From DATAJX01 sp036261915 (GTDB taxonomy: Bacteria > Pseudomonadota > Alphaproteobacteria > UBA2136 > UBA6156): a DNA stretch of 64,000 nt. This document shows, piece after piece, positions 1 to 8,157 of the stretch; positions within the stretch are counted from its first letter, which is position 1, and each line of letters starts with the position of its first letter. The position numbers were made by a program, and so were the translations under genes. The stretch lies in assembly GCA_036261915.1 (NCBI GenBank), contig DATAJX010000004.1:62001-126000 (forward strand). The letters are read 5' to 3'. The notes beneath the pieces are model-generated. The model made no database searches, was not told the DNA's origin, and saw only the letters and a list, made by a program, of their open reading frames with translations.

Positions 1-53
1 GCGTCGATACGCCCGCCGACCTGGTGGCCGTGCAAAAACTCTTCAAGGCATGA
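1..53 (+). CDS. kdsB: 3-deoxy-manno-octulosonate cytidylyltransferase, C-terminal end only (partial)
   Basis: Only the last 16 codons are in the window. In the frame ending with TGA at 51-53 they read VDTPADLVAVQKLFKA. The VDTPxDLxxV pattern is the usual C-terminus of CMP-Kdo synthetase, which activates Kdo with CTP for lipopolysaccharide inner core synthesis in the cytoplasm. The stop overlaps the start of the next gene (ATGA), so the two are probably co-transcribed. The identification rests on a very short stretch and is tentative. Confidence 0.55.
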   Translation, partial: VDTPADLVAVQKLFKA

Positions 54-706
54 CCACCGCTACCTGGTGGCTGGAAGGGCAAAAGGCGTTGGCCAAGGCC
101 GACCCTAAAATGGCGCTGCTCATCAGGCAGTATCCTAAAAGCGAACTCAAGAGCCGCGGCGCCGAACTCGAAACCCTGCAGCGCGCCATCACCGGCCAGC
201 AAATCTCCACCAAAGCGGCGGCCAGCATATGGGCCCGCGTGGTGGCGCGGGTGGGAGACGTCAACAGTCCGCAAGCCTGGCTGAATGTCCCCGAAGCCGA
301 CCTGCGCGCCTGCGGGTTCAGCGGCCAAAAGGTCAAATACGTGCGCGGCATCGCCGAGGGCTTCGCGGGCGGCACGGTGCATCCGCCCAAATGGCAAAAC
401 ATGACCGACGAGCAGATTATCGCCGAACTGGTCAAGCTGCCGGGTATCGGCCGCTGGACCGCCGAGATGTACCTCATGTTCAACCTGCTGCGGCCCGACG
501 TGCTGGCGGTCGACGACCTCGGCCTGCTCAAGGGGTTCGAAAAAACCTACGGCCCGGTGCGTGGCACCAAAACCCTCATCGGCCTCAAGCGCTGGCGCAA
601 AATCGGCGTGGCGATGAAAAAGCACGCCGAACTCTGGCGCCCCTACCGTACGCTGGCCTGCTGGTATCTGTGGCGCAGCCTCGACCCGGTCGAAACAGGT
701 TATTAA
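50..706 (+). CDS. alkA: DNA-3-methyladenine glycosylase II (HhH-GPD family)
   Basis: This 218-residue protein is a base-excision repair glycosylase of the AlkA/HhH-GPD family, which removes alkylated purines from DNA. The helix-hairpin-helix motif LPGIGRWTAEMYLM is near residue 135. It is followed, at the family's usual distance, by LAVDDLGL, which carries the catalytic aspartate. There is no C-terminal iron-sulfur cysteine cluster, so it is not a MutY/Nth type. It lacks the N-terminal domain of E. coli AlkA and matches the shorter alphaproteobacterial form. The ATG overlaps the stop of the upstream gene (probably kdsB) by ATGA, so translation is likely coupled. Confidence 0.9.
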   Translation: MTTATWWLEGQKALAKADPKMALLIRQYPKSELKSRGAELETLQRAITGQQISTKAAASIWARVVARVGDVNSPQAWLNVPEADLRACGFSGQKVKYVRGIAEGFAGGTVHPPKWQNMTDEQIIAELVKLPGIGRWTAEMYLMFNLLRPDVLAVDDLGLLKGFEKTYGPVRGTKTLIGLKRWRKIGVAMKKHAELWRPYRTLACWYLWRSLDPVETGY

Positions 707-760
707 GGCATTTAAATTTTACGGCCGTTACGCTTAGGGTGGTCCAAACAAAGGAACACC

Positions 761-1336
761 ATGCGCCACACCCTGCTTACCATCGGTCTTGTCTTGCTGG
801 CCGCCACGGCCAGCGCCGCCGCACCCGATTTCACCATCAGCAGCCCGGCCTTTAACAAAGACCTCAAAACCCTGCCGCCCGAACAGATCGGTAACCAGCC
901 CGGTTGCAATGGCCCCAACCAGTCTCCCGCTGTCAGCTGGAAAGACCTGCCCAGCGGCACCAAAAGCGTGGCGGTAACCTTGTTCGACCAGGACGCCAAC
1001 AAGGGCGGCGGCCTGTGGCACTGGGTGGTGTTCAATATTCCGCCCACGGCTGGCGGTTTGCCCGCCAACGCGGGCGCGGCGGCCGACATGGCCAGTAGCG
1101 GCACCATGCCGCTGGGCGCGCAAATGGGTAAAAACGATACAGGCGATTACGCCTACATTGGCGCCTGCCCGCCGGTGGGCGAGCGCGATCACCGTTACCT
1201 GCTCACCGTCTGGGCCCTGGCTATCGATGCCCTGCCCGAAGAAGCCGGGCTTTCAGGCACGGCCTTCAAGGGCTATCTCGATAAATACGCCATCGCCAGC
1301 AAAAACCTCAGCGCCAAGTACGGCCGCAAAAAATAA
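761..1336 (+). CDS. Secreted YbhB/YbcL-type PEBP family protein
   Basis: The 191-residue protein belongs to the phosphatidylethanolamine-binding (Raf kinase inhibitor-like) family. Residues 1-20 form a signal peptide (hydrophobic LLTIGLVLLAATASA, then AxA-type cleavage). The family core follows: SPAVSWKDLPSGTKS, then FDQDAN, then LWHWVVFNIP, and a late G.RDHRYLLTVWAL segment. These regions form the anion-binding pocket in the family. The bacterial role is poorly defined. A Shine-Dalgarno AAGGAA lies just upstream of the ATG. The gene is convergent with phaR, with only 21 bases between them. Confidence 0.85.
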   Translation: MRHTLLTIGLVLLAATASAAAPDFTISSPAFNKDLKTLPPEQIGNQPGCNGPNQSPAVSWKDLPSGTKSVAVTLFDQDANKGGGLWHWVVFNIPPTAGGLPANAGAAADMASSGTMPLGAQMGKNDTGDYAYIGACPPVGERDHRYLLTVWALAIDALPEEAGLSGTAFKGYLDKYAIASKNLSAKYGRKK

Positions 1337-1357
1337 AAACGGCCTCGCGGCCGGCGA

Positions 1358-1894
1358 TTACTTGCCTTGTTTCAGCCGTTCAATCTCGGCCTGAAGCTCT
1401 GCGATCTTCTGGTCCTTGGCATCGGCACTGGCGCCGGGTGCGCGCAAAAACGGGTTGAACAAGCCCATCACCTGCTGCAGCTGTTCCATCTGCTTGCGCT
1501 GGATGGTCTGCATAGTTTGCAATTGCGCAAAAGGCGAAAAACCGCCCAGTGCCTTGTTGGTTTCGTCGCGGATGTGCGCCTGGTTCTTGTTGAACACGTC
1601 CATCACCATCTCAAGGTAATGCGGCAAAATGCTTTGCATGCTGTTGTCATAAAAACCGATGATCTGCTTCATGAAGTTCACCGGCAGCACGCTGGCGCCC
1701 TTGCTTTCTTCTTCCAGGATGATCTGGGCAAGGGTGGGGCGGGTCAGGTCGGCGCCGGTCTTGGCGTCAACAACCTCAACAGCCTTGCCGCTGCGGATGA
1801 TATCGGCAAGGTCATGCAACGTGATGTACGTGCTGGTCTCGGTATTATACAACCGCCGGTTGGCATATTTTTTAATGATGATCGGTTCGCTCAT
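1358..1894 (-). CDS. phaR: Polyhydroxyalkanoate synthesis repressor PhaR
   Basis: PhaR is a cytoplasmic DNA- and PHA-binding regulator that represses phasin and PHA genes until polymer accumulates. The N-terminus IIIKKYANRRLYNTETSTYI is the hallmark of the PHB/PHA accumulation regulator DNA-binding domain. A second conserved segment (FMKQIIGFYDNSMQ, residues about 75-88) follows. The C-terminal half is rich in Gln, Met and charged residues and ends in a short coiled coil (IAELQAEIERLKQGK). At 178 residues it is close to family length. It is divergent from the PHA-synthase-like gene at 1945, and the 50-base gap between them is a plausible site for its own operator. Confidence 0.93.
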   Translation of the reverse strand: MSEPIIIKKYANRRLYNTETSTYITLHDLADIIRSGKAVEVVDAKTGADLTRPTLAQIILEEESKGASVLPVNFMKQIIGFYDNSMQSILPHYLEMVMDVFNKNQAHIRDETNKALGGFSPFAQLQTMQTIQRKQMEQLQQVMGLFNPFLRAPGASADAKDQKIAELQAEIERLKQGK

Positions 1895-1944
1895 GGCCCG
1901 CTAAGTTCCCCTAGCCCCTCTTTTTTTGTTACACTGAGTATCAC

Positions 1945-3057
1945 ATGACTTGGCAATCGGGACAACAAGCGAAAAGGGGGGGTGCCCACTTGGGCGCCAT
2001 GCACGCCGCCGTACTGGCCGCCAGCCAAAAACCGCTGGTCGAAAACGCCCTGCAGCAGATCCACACCATTCTGGCGCAGGTGCCTGCCGATGTGGACTGG
2101 CTGGCTTTCCAGTCCGGCGTGCAAAAATACCTGGCTGCGCCGCATACGCCGCGCACTTCCTATCCGCAAGTTGGCCATGCCGGGCGCGTCACGCTTCGCG
2201 ATGCCGGTGGCACCGGCCCCACCGTGGTGTTGGTGCCCAGCATGGTCAATCGCGGCTATGTACTCGATTTATTACCCGGCCACAGCATGATCGAAGCTTT
2301 GCGCAACGCGGGCTACCGCGTGCTGTTCATCGACTGGGGCGAGCCCGAAAACGAGATACTGACGCTCGAGCAGATCATCGTCACCCACCTGGTGCCGTTG
2401 CTGAACACCGCCCGGCAGGTGGCGGGCGCACCGGTGGGCGTGGTGGGCTATTGCATGGGAGGCCTGCTGGGCATGGCCGGGGCCATTCTTTCAGGAACTA
2501 ATGTGGTGGGCAAACTCGCGCTCATCGCCACGCCGTGGGATTTTTCCGTCACCCCCAGCAGCGGCCACATGCTGGCGGCGCGCCCGGTGCTCGAGCCCTG
2601 GCTCAACAGCCAGCGAGTCATTCCGGCCGAGGCCATGCAGCAATATTTCTGGCTGCTCGACCCCTGGAGCCCCATCCGCCGGTTCATGGCCTACGGTAAC
2701 GCCACAGGGGAAAAGCAAACGTATCTTACAGCGTTGGAAGATTGGCTGAACGACGGCCTCGCGCTCGATGCCCCCATCGCGCACGAGATCCTCATGGAAT
2801 GGTACGCCGACAACCGCACCCTCAACGGCAACTGGTTCATCCAGGGCAAGCGCATCAACCCGGCTGAACTACCCATTCCGCTGTGGGTGGCGGTGGGCCA
2901 GCGCGATAACCTGGTGCCGCCGGGCTGCGCGCTGCCGCTTATTGCGCAGGGCAGGGGCGCGCAGGTGGTCATGGTCGATGCCGGTCACGTGGGTCTGGTG
3001 GTGGGCCGCCAGGCGGCCGAAAAGATATACACCCCGCTCGCTGCCTGGCTTAAGTAG
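1945..3057 (+). CDS. phaC: Short PhaC-like poly(3-hydroxyalkanoate) synthase / alpha-beta hydrolase
   Basis: The 370-residue protein has the PHA-synthase alpha/beta hydrolase core. The lipase-like box GYCMGG carries nucleophile Cys170, with an aspartate at 321 (GQRDNLVP) and a histidine at 348 (DAGHVGLVVG). This Cys-Asp-His triad is that of PhaC, not of serine esterases. The predicted reaction is polymerisation of 3-hydroxyacyl-CoA into PHA. It is much shorter than class I PhaC (about 590 residues) and closer to class III PhaC, but no PhaE is seen nearby. Divergence from phaR and the nearby thiolase support a PHA role. TACACT lies 9 bases before this ATG, and a later ATG at 1999 is an alternative start. 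Confidence 0.75.
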   Translation: MTWQSGQQAKRGGAHLGAMHAAVLAASQKPLVENALQQIHTILAQVPADVDWLAFQSGVQKYLAAPHTPRTSYPQVGHAGRVTLRDAGGTGPTVVLVPSMVNRGYVLDLLPGHSMIEALRNAGYRVLFIDWGEPENEILTLEQIIVTHLVPLLNTARQVAGAPVGVVGYCMGGLLGMAGAILSGTNVVGKLALIATPWDFSVTPSSGHMLAARPVLEPWLNSQRVIPAEAMQQYFWLLDPWSPIRRFMAYGNATGEKQTYLTALEDWLNDGLALDAPIAHEILMEWYADNRTLNGNWFIQGKRINPAELPIPLWVAVGQRDNLVPPGCALPLIAQGRGAQVVMVDAGHVGLVVGRQAAEKIYTPLAAWLK

Positions 3058-3095
3058 TCAGGCTTTCCTCGCGTTGTTTGTCATACAAAAGCACA

Positions 3096-3434
3096 ATGCT
3101 GCTGCTCATTGCCGTCATCAGTTTCCTGTACAGCGCCGTGGGCGCGCTGGGGGTGTTGGGCTATTGGCCGCAGTTCCGCAAGTTCAAAAACGACCCCAAG
3201 GCCGCACTCTACTCCCCGGTTTCCACTTGGGTCATCTGGACCACCCAGACCACCACCTACTTCCTCTACGCCCTCATCGTGAACGGCGACAAGCTCTTCA
3301 TCGGCCTCACTTTTGTCAACATGGTGGCCAACCAGGCCTGCCTGGGCATGCTGCTCTATCGCCGCCACCAGCTTAAGCGGCTGGGCAAAACGGTGGCGCG
3401 CAACCGCCGCAAACCGGCCATCCGCGCCGCCTAG
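3096..3434 (+). CDS. SemiSWEET/PQ-loop-like small membrane protein
   Basis: The 112-residue protein has three predicted membrane helices, at about residues 1-22, 42-62 and 65-86, and a basic C-terminal tail. The segment GYWPQFRKFKND after the first helix resembles a PQ-loop. The later W..W......Y.LYAL..NGD and VNMVANQACL patterns resemble single-repeat bacterial SWEET transporters, which act as dimers in sugar flux. I chose the ATG at 3096. A TTG at 3078 would add six residues without improving the match. No good Shine-Dalgarno is visible. The family assignment is by pattern only. Confidence 0.55.
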   Translation: MLLLIAVISFLYSAVGALGVLGYWPQFRKFKNDPKAALYSPVSTWVIWTTQTTTYFLYALIVNGDKLFIGLTFVNMVANQACLGMLLYRRHQLKRLGKTVARNRRKPAIRAA

Positions 3435-3528
3435 CACGTTGGCCACAGGCCAACTTTTTTCTCCCCCGCCCGCCTCTCAGATCCCCCATTCGGTGTATAG
3501 TCGCGCCAATCAACAGGGGAACAAGAAC

Positions 3529-4704
3529 ATGTCCAAAAATGTGGTTATCGTCAGCGCGGTGCGTACCGCCATCGGCAGTTTCAACGGCAGCCTCGCGGGT
3601 TTTTCCGGTGCGCAGCTCGGCACCATCGCCATTAAAGAAGCGCTTAACCGCGCCAAACTCACCGGCGAGAATATCGACGAGGTCCTCATGGGCCAGGTAC
3701 TCACCGCTGCCATCGGCCAAAACGGCGCCCGGCAGGCCAGCATCCACGCGGGCATCCCGGCCAGCGTTCCGGCCATGACCATCAACCGCGTTTGCGGCAG
3801 CGGCCTGCAAACCGTCATCAGCGCAGCCACCAACATCCGCGCCGGGCTGGCCACCACCATCGTGGCGGGCGGGCAGGAAAGCATGAGCCAGTCGCCCCAC
3901 GCCATGCACCTGCGCAACGGCATCAAAATGGGCGACGGCAAAATGCTCGACACCATGGTGGTCGACGGCCTATGGGATTGCTTCAACGACTACCACATGG
4001 GCACCACCGCCGAGAACGTGGCCGAAAAATTCGGTGTGTCCCGCACCGAGCAGGACGCCTTCGCGTTCGAAAGCCAAAAGCGCGCCGAAGCCGCCGTGAA
4101 GTCAGGTCGCTTCGCCGATGAGATCGTCGGCGTCAGCATCCCGCAAAAAAAGGGCGATCCGCTGGTGTTCAATACCGACGAAGGCTTGCGCCTGTCCCCG
4201 CTCGACGTGCTGGCCAAACTCAAGCCCGCGTTTAAAAACGGCACCACCGTCACCGCCGCCAACTCCAGCGGTATCAACGACGGTGCCGCCGCCCTCATCA
4301 TCATGGACGAAGCCGAAGCCGAAAAGCGCGGCCTCACCCCGCTGGCCCGCATCGTGTCGGGCGCGGTGGCCGGGGTCGATCCCGCCATCATGGGCATCGG
4401 CCCGGTGCCCGCATCCGAAAAGGTGCTGGCCATGGCCGGCTGGAAGGTCTCCGACCTCGACCTGATCGAGGCGAATGAAGCCTTCGCCGCGCAAAGCGTG
4501 GCCGTGTGCCGCAACCTCAAGCTCGACCCCGCCATCGTCAACGTCAACGGCGGCGCCATCGCGCTGGGCCACCCCATCGGTGCGTCGGGCGCGCGGGTGC
4601 TGGTCACGCTGCTGCACGAAATGCAAAAGCGCAAAGCCAAAAAAGGCCTCGCCACGCTGTGCATCGGCGGTGGCATGGGCATCGCGCTTACGGTCGAACG
4701 TTAA
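3529..4704 (+). CDS. phaA: Acetyl-CoA acetyltransferase (thiolase)
   Basis: This 391-residue thiolase condenses two acetyl-CoA to acetoacetyl-CoA, or works in reverse, in the cytoplasm. It is the first step of PHB synthesis. Acylated Cys89 lies in NRVCGSGLQT, His348 in ALGHPIGASG and Cys378 in LCIGGGMG. These are the same positions as in the Zoogloea PhaA enzyme. The N-terminus VVIVSAVRTAIGSFNG is typical. The start is set by GGGGAAC 8-12 bases upstream and by family length. A TATAGT hexamer at about 3495-3500 is a likely -10 box. No phaB reductase gene is adjacent. Confidence 0.93.
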   Translation: MSKNVVIVSAVRTAIGSFNGSLAGFSGAQLGTIAIKEALNRAKLTGENIDEVLMGQVLTAAIGQNGARQASIHAGIPASVPAMTINRVCGSGLQTVISAATNIRAGLATTIVAGGQESMSQSPHAMHLRNGIKMGDGKMLDTMVVDGLWDCFNDYHMGTTAENVAEKFGVSRTEQDAFAFESQKRAEAAVKSGRFADEIVGVSIPQKKGDPLVFNTDEGLRLSPLDVLAKLKPAFKNGTTVTAANSSGINDGAAALIIMDEAEAEKRGLTPLARIVSGAVAGVDPAIMGIGPVPASEKVLAMAGWKVSDLDLIEANEAFAAQSVAVCRNLKLDPAIVNVNGGAIALGHPIGASGARVLVTLLHEMQKRKAKKGLATLCIGGGMGIALTVER

Positions 4705-4710
4705 AGCTGC

Positions 4711-4716
4711 TACCTT
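4711..4716 (+). promoter_or_regulatory. -10-like hexamer 6 nt before a start codon (leaderless signal)
   Basis: TGC-TACCTT is followed by six bases and the ATG at 4723, with no Shine-Dalgarno. The spacing equals that of the other leaderless candidates in this window. Confidence 0.45.
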
Positions 4717-4722
4717 CCCCAC

Positions 4723-5319
4723 ATGTGGGATGAAGCCGCCATCGCCAACTGGTACGAAGGTCCGCTGGGCCAGCGGCTGGTGCGTCACCTGCTCAAGCAT
4801 CTCAAAAAATGGCCGGTGCTGCGCTGGCAGGGGCGCGAGGCGCCCGCCGTGCTGGCCCTTGGCCACGCCGAGGTGCTCGAGCACCTGTGGCCCGGCGAGT
4901 GGGAAATTCCCGGCCACCGCAGCAGCAACAGGTACGACAGGGTCGTGCTAATGCACGATCCGATGTTCGACGAAGCGCCCGAAGAAACACTCAACGCCTG
5001 CTGGCGCGAAGTCGTGCCCGGCGGGCTGGTGCTGTTGGTGCTCACCAACAAGTGGGGCCTGCCGCGCTGGAACAACAACAGCCCGCTCAGCCATGGCCGC
5101 GCCTACCGCGCCGGGCGGCTGGGCAAACTGGTGCGCGAGTCCGGCTTTACCCTGCTGCAGCACCAAACACTCATTCCCGGTTGGTCCAGCGGTGCCCCCA
5201 CGTGGTTGCCGTTCCCCAACCTGCTGCGTGTGGCCGTGCTCCGAAAGGACGAACCCGCCGTCACCCGCCTGCGCCTCAAGCCGTTGCGCGCACCGGGGGT
5301 TACTGTCGCCCCCACCTGA
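4723..5319 (+). CDS. Class I SAM-dependent methyltransferase-like protein
   Basis: The 198-residue protein opens with a segment (YEGPLGQRLVRHLLKHL) typical of a group of alphaproteobacterial methyltransferase-like proteins. A beta-strand-like VLALGHAE follows in place of a canonical GxGxG motif I. Later come a YDRVVLMHDPMF motif and VVPGGLVLLVLTNKWG, resembling motifs post-I to III of the Rossmann methyltransferase fold. The substrate is unknown. The weak SAM motif means activity is not assured. The gene follows phaA by 18 bases but carries its own -10-like element and ends at a strong bidirectional terminator. Confidence 0.65.
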   Translation: MWDEAAIANWYEGPLGQRLVRHLLKHLKKWPVLRWQGREAPAVLALGHAEVLEHLWPGEWEIPGHRSSNRYDRVVLMHDPMFDEAPEETLNACWREVVPGGLVLLVLTNKWGLPRWNNNSPLSHGRAYRAGRLGKLVRESGFTLLQHQTLIPGWSSGAPTWLPFPNLLRVAVLRKDEPAVTRLRLKPLRAPGVTVAPT

Positions 5320-5321
5320 TC

Positions 5322-5345
5322 AAAAGCGGCCCGCAGGCCGCTTTT
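5322..5345. terminator. Bidirectional intrinsic terminator
   Basis: AAAAGCGGCC-CGCA-GGCCGCTTTTT forms a ten-pair stem with A and T runs on both sides. It serves the methyltransferase gene on the plus strand and sdhA on the minus strand, whose stop codon it touches. Confidence 0.9.
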
Positions 5346-7054
5346 TAATACTTCCGCTCCACCGGCGCATACTCGGGGTTGCCGGTCTGGCGCACCTCGT
5401 CACGGCCCAAAAACACTTCGTTCCTGGCGGCATCGTAGTGCGAGGTGATGTGCACCATAAAGTTCACGTCGTCGCGCGTCGGGTAATCTTCGCGGAACTG
5501 CGCCCCACGGCTTTCCTTGCGCTCCAGCGCGGTCTTCACGGTGGCCTCGGCCAGCAAAATCAGGTTGCCCAGTTCAATCGCGGTCATCAGGTCGGTGTTG
5601 AAGGTATCGCCCTTGTCATCGATCGCCAGCTTGGCGTATTCGGCTTTGGCCTGCATCACACCGGCCCAGGCCTTCTGCAGTTTTTCCTCGGTGCGGAACA
5701 CGCCGCAGTCTTCATCCATAATGGCGTTCAGAGCGGTGCGGATATGCGCCTGCTTGGTCGCGCCCGCATTCGGCCGGGCCTTGATGGTGTTCACCAGTTG
5801 CTGCATCTCGGCCAGGTCGGCGGGGTCGCTCTTGGCGCGCGTGCTGCCAGCGCCGTTCTTCACAAAATCCACCATCGCCTTGCCGGTAATTTTGCCGAAC
5901 ACAATGGCTTCCAGCAAACTGTTGGCGCCCAAACGGTTGGCGCCGTGCACGCTTACGCAGGCGCTTTCGCCGGCGGCGAACAACCCGTTCAGCTTAATGC
6001 TGTGGCCCCACTTGTCGGTGCGGATGCCCCCCATGGTGTAGTGGCAGGTCGGGCGCACGGGAATGGGCGCATCAATAGGGTCGACGCCTTCAAAGTCGAT
6101 GCTCAACGTACGGATCTGCGGCAGCCGTTCTAAAATCAGCTCACGGCCCAAATGGCGAACGTCGAGGAACACCGCGCCGTCCTTGCCGTTGCCGTTCCTG
6201 ATCTCCGTCGCCATCGCGCGGCTCACCACGTCGCGGCTGGCCAGCTCAAGCTTGTTGGGGGCATACTTGTTCATAAAGCGCGTGCCGTTCTTATCGATCA
6301 GGTAAGCGCCTTCGCCGCGCACCCCTTCGCTGATGAGAATGCCGCTGCTCTTCAACCCGGTGGGGTGGAACTGCACCATCTCCAGGTCGGCCGCCGGCGC
6401 GCCCGCGCGCATGGCGTGGGCAATGCCGTCGCCGGTGTTGGTCATGGCGTTGGTGTTGTTGGCAAACAAACGGCCGTAACCGCCGGTGGCAATGCACACC
6501 ACCTTGGCGTTGATCTGGTGCAGCTTGCCGGTGCGTATGTCCATGACAATGGCGCCGCTGGCCCGGCCGTTCTCGGTGGTGATCTTCAGCAGAAAAAACT
6601 CGTCATACACCTTGGTGCCCAGTTTGATGGCCTGCTCCCACAGCGTGTGCAGCATGGCGTGGCCGGTGCGGTCGGCGGCATAGGCGGTGCGGGGGAAGTT
6701 CTGGCCGCCGAATGCGCGCTGGGCAATGGTGCCGTCTTCTTCGCGGCTAAAGGGGCAACCCATGCGGTCCAGGTCCAGTACGGCCTCGGGGGCTTCCTTG
6801 CACATCAGGTCAATGCTGTCCTGGTCGCCGATAAAGTCGGCACCCTTCACGGTGTCGTAGGCGTGGTGGTGCCAGTCGTCCTTGGGGTTGATGGCCGCGT
6901 TCACGCCGCCCTGCGCCGCACAACTGTGGCTGCGCAGCGGGTGGATCTTGCTCACCACGGCGGTATCAAGCCCGGCGGTGATGCCTTCAAAAGCCGCGCG
7001 CATCCCGGCCAAACCGGCGCCAATGATCAAAATGTCGTGCTGCTCAATGGCCAT
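5345..7054 (-). CDS. sdhA: Succinate dehydrogenase/fumarate reductase flavoprotein subunit
   Basis: This 569-residue protein oxidises succinate to fumarate at a covalently bound FAD. The dinucleotide motif GAGLAGMRA is at residues 12-20, and the FAD-linked histidine is His43 in RSHSCAAQGG. Substrate-site signatures follow: QFHPTGL, SEGVRGEGAYL, HYTMGGI and HGANRLGANSLLE. The stretch between QRAFGG and AADRTGHA is short (QNFPRTAY). It lacks the longer insertion of mitochondrial/alphaproteobacterial SdhA and resembles archaeal or cyanobacterial forms. No sdhB, sdhC or sdhD is adjacent, which is unusual. An AGAGAGG ribosome site precedes the ATG. Confidence 0.9.
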   Translation of the reverse strand: MAIEQHDILIIGAGLAGMRAAFEGITAGLDTAVVSKIHPLRSHSCAAQGGVNAAINPKDDWHHHAYDTVKGADFIGDQDSIDLMCKEAPEAVLDLDRMGCPFSREEDGTIAQRAFGGQNFPRTAYAADRTGHAMLHTLWEQAIKLGTKVYDEFFLLKITTENGRASGAIVMDIRTGKLHQINAKVVCIATGGYGRLFANNTNAMTNTGDGIAHAMRAGAPAADLEMVQFHPTGLKSSGILISEGVRGEGAYLIDKNGTRFMNKYAPNKLELASRDVVSRAMATEIRNGNGKDGAVFLDVRHLGRELILERLPQIRTLSIDFEGVDPIDAPIPVRPTCHYTMGGIRTDKWGHSIKLNGLFAAGESACVSVHGANRLGANSLLEAIVFGKITGKAMVDFVKNGAGSTRAKSDPADLAEMQQLVNTIKARPNAGATKQAHIRTALNAIMDEDCGVFRTEEKLQKAWAGVMQAKAEYAKLAIDDKGDTFNTDLMTAIELGNLILLAEATVKTALERKESRGAQFREDYPTRDDVNFMVHITSHYDAARNEVFLGRDEVRQTGNPEYAPVERKY

Positions 7055-7208
7055 GGGGAATCAACCTCTCTTGTTGGCCGCACCTTAAAACCTCTGCCCG
7101 CACCTGTCAGCCACAAAGCCCAGCCCCTCAGCATCTTTGGACATCATCTTGCCAATCCATTCCCCAACAGATATGTATACATATAACTCATTCTTTTGGA
7201 GTCATCCT

Positions 7209-7673
7209 ATGCGTTTACCTAAAGCCAACTTCGCGGTGTTCACCTCTGCGCTGCAAACCGAACTGGCCGCCACGCTGCTGGTCGAAGTTAACCTCAAACT
7301 CTCTCGCGGCCCCAGGGGTGCCCGTCTGGTGCCCGCCGGCATCAGGCACCTGCAAGAGCACCCCGCCAATCCGGCCATTCACACCGCCGATTGGTCATTG
7401 CCCGTGTCCAGATCGTGGCTCACCAAATCAGGCACACTCACCAGGGGCGGGTTCAAAAAAGTGGTTGAAGCCTTTCAGGCCAAGGCCGAAAACCTGTTCA
7501 AGGGTATCCCCTGGTTCGACACCAAACACCCCATGCTGCAAAACAAGCTCGAACTGCTGGGCACGCAGCAAACCGAACGATGGGCGACCCACCGCCAGCT
7601 CAAGCCTTTCAGCCGCAAAATCAAACCCAAGCGCGCTACTGGTCCGCAAGGCAAATCCGCCGCCAATGATTAA
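7209..7673 (+). CDS. Hypothetical basic protein
   Basis: I do not recognise this 154-residue protein. It has no signal peptide or membrane helix. It is rich in Lys, Arg, Thr and Pro, especially in the C-terminal third (PFSRKIKPKRATG). A short helical segment (FKKVVEAFQAKAENLF) lies near the middle. The start is set by GGAG at 7198-7201, seven bases before the ATG. An AT-rich stretch (GTATACATATAAC, about 7174-7186) just upstream looks like a promoter. A perfect GC-rich hairpin follows the gene. Nothing in the neighbourhood suggests a role. Confidence 0.65.
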   Translation: MRLPKANFAVFTSALQTELAATLLVEVNLKLSRGPRGARLVPAGIRHLQEHPANPAIHTADWSLPVSRSWLTKSGTLTRGGFKKVVEAFQAKAENLFKGIPWFDTKHPMLQNKLELLGTQQTERWATHRQLKPFSRKIKPKRATGPQGKSAAND

Positions 7674-7682
7674 CATCAAAAA

Positions 7683-7704
7683 ACGCCGCCCCTCGGGGCG
7701 GCGT
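7683..7704. terminator. GC-rich hairpin, first of two identical copies
   Basis: ACGCCGCCCC-TC-GGGGCGGCGT is a 22-base near-palindrome directly after the 7209 gene. The T run is weak (CCTCTC). An identical 22-mer follows the next gene at 8119-8140. Confidence 0.7.
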
Positions 7705-7724
7705 CCTCTCACCGGAGAAACATC

Positions 7725-8114
7725 ATGAAGCATCTTCCTTTTATTTTGCTAGCCCTCATCCTGCTGATTGCCCCCGCCTCGGCCCAGCAGTCATCGCACG
7801 TCCAGTTCGATGGCAAGCTCATCAACCGCAGCGAAATCCTATATGTCGGCGTGGTGACGTGCGAAAGCAAAAGTCTCCCCACATCCGTGGCCAACATCCT
7901 CAAGGATGACAAAAAATACGCCAAAGCCACCATGGCCTGCTGGTTTCCTCTCAATATGAGGACGACGCTTTTCTTCCTGAGTGGCGATGGTTACTTCATC
8001 AAAAGCTTCGGTACCGGCGGCGAGTTCGTCAGCGAAGAAATGGCCCGCGCCGCAGTCGAAGCGGTCTACAAGCCCTTTACCGAACAGCTGCTGGGCAAAG
8101 CACCTGCCAGCTAA
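7725..8114 (+). CDS. Hypothetical secreted protein
   Basis: This 129-residue protein begins with a clear signal peptide (MKHLPFILLALILLIAPASA, cleavage near residue 21). The mature part is about 108 residues with two cysteines, in VTCES and MACWF, that could form a periplasmic disulfide. The family is not recognised. A ribosome site (CCGGAG) precedes the ATG. The gene is bracketed by two identical 22-base terminator hairpins, so it is a self-contained unit. Confidence 0.75.
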   Translation: MKHLPFILLALILLIAPASAQQSSHVQFDGKLINRSEILYVGVVTCESKSLPTSVANILKDDKKYAKATMACWFPLNMRTTLFFLSGDGYFIKSFGTGGEFVSEEMARAAVEAVYKPFTEQLLGKAPAS

Positions 8115-8118
8115 AAAA

Positions 8119-8144
8119 ACGCCGCCCCTCGGGGCGGCGTTTTT
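8119..8144. terminator. Bidirectional terminator, second identical hairpin copy
   Basis: The same 22-base hairpin as at 7683-7704 is followed here by TTTTG and preceded by a run of seven A. It can stop the secreted-protein gene on the plus strand and pnp on the minus strand. Confidence 0.88.
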
Positions 8145-8157
8145 GTGGTGGAGGATA

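Noticed and set aside
3313..3528. N-terminal extension of the thiolase to an earlier ATG
   Set aside because: It overlaps the SemiSWEET-like gene and adds 72 residues not found in thiolases. The ATG at 3529 has a ribosome site and puts Cys89, His348 and Cys378 at canonical positions.
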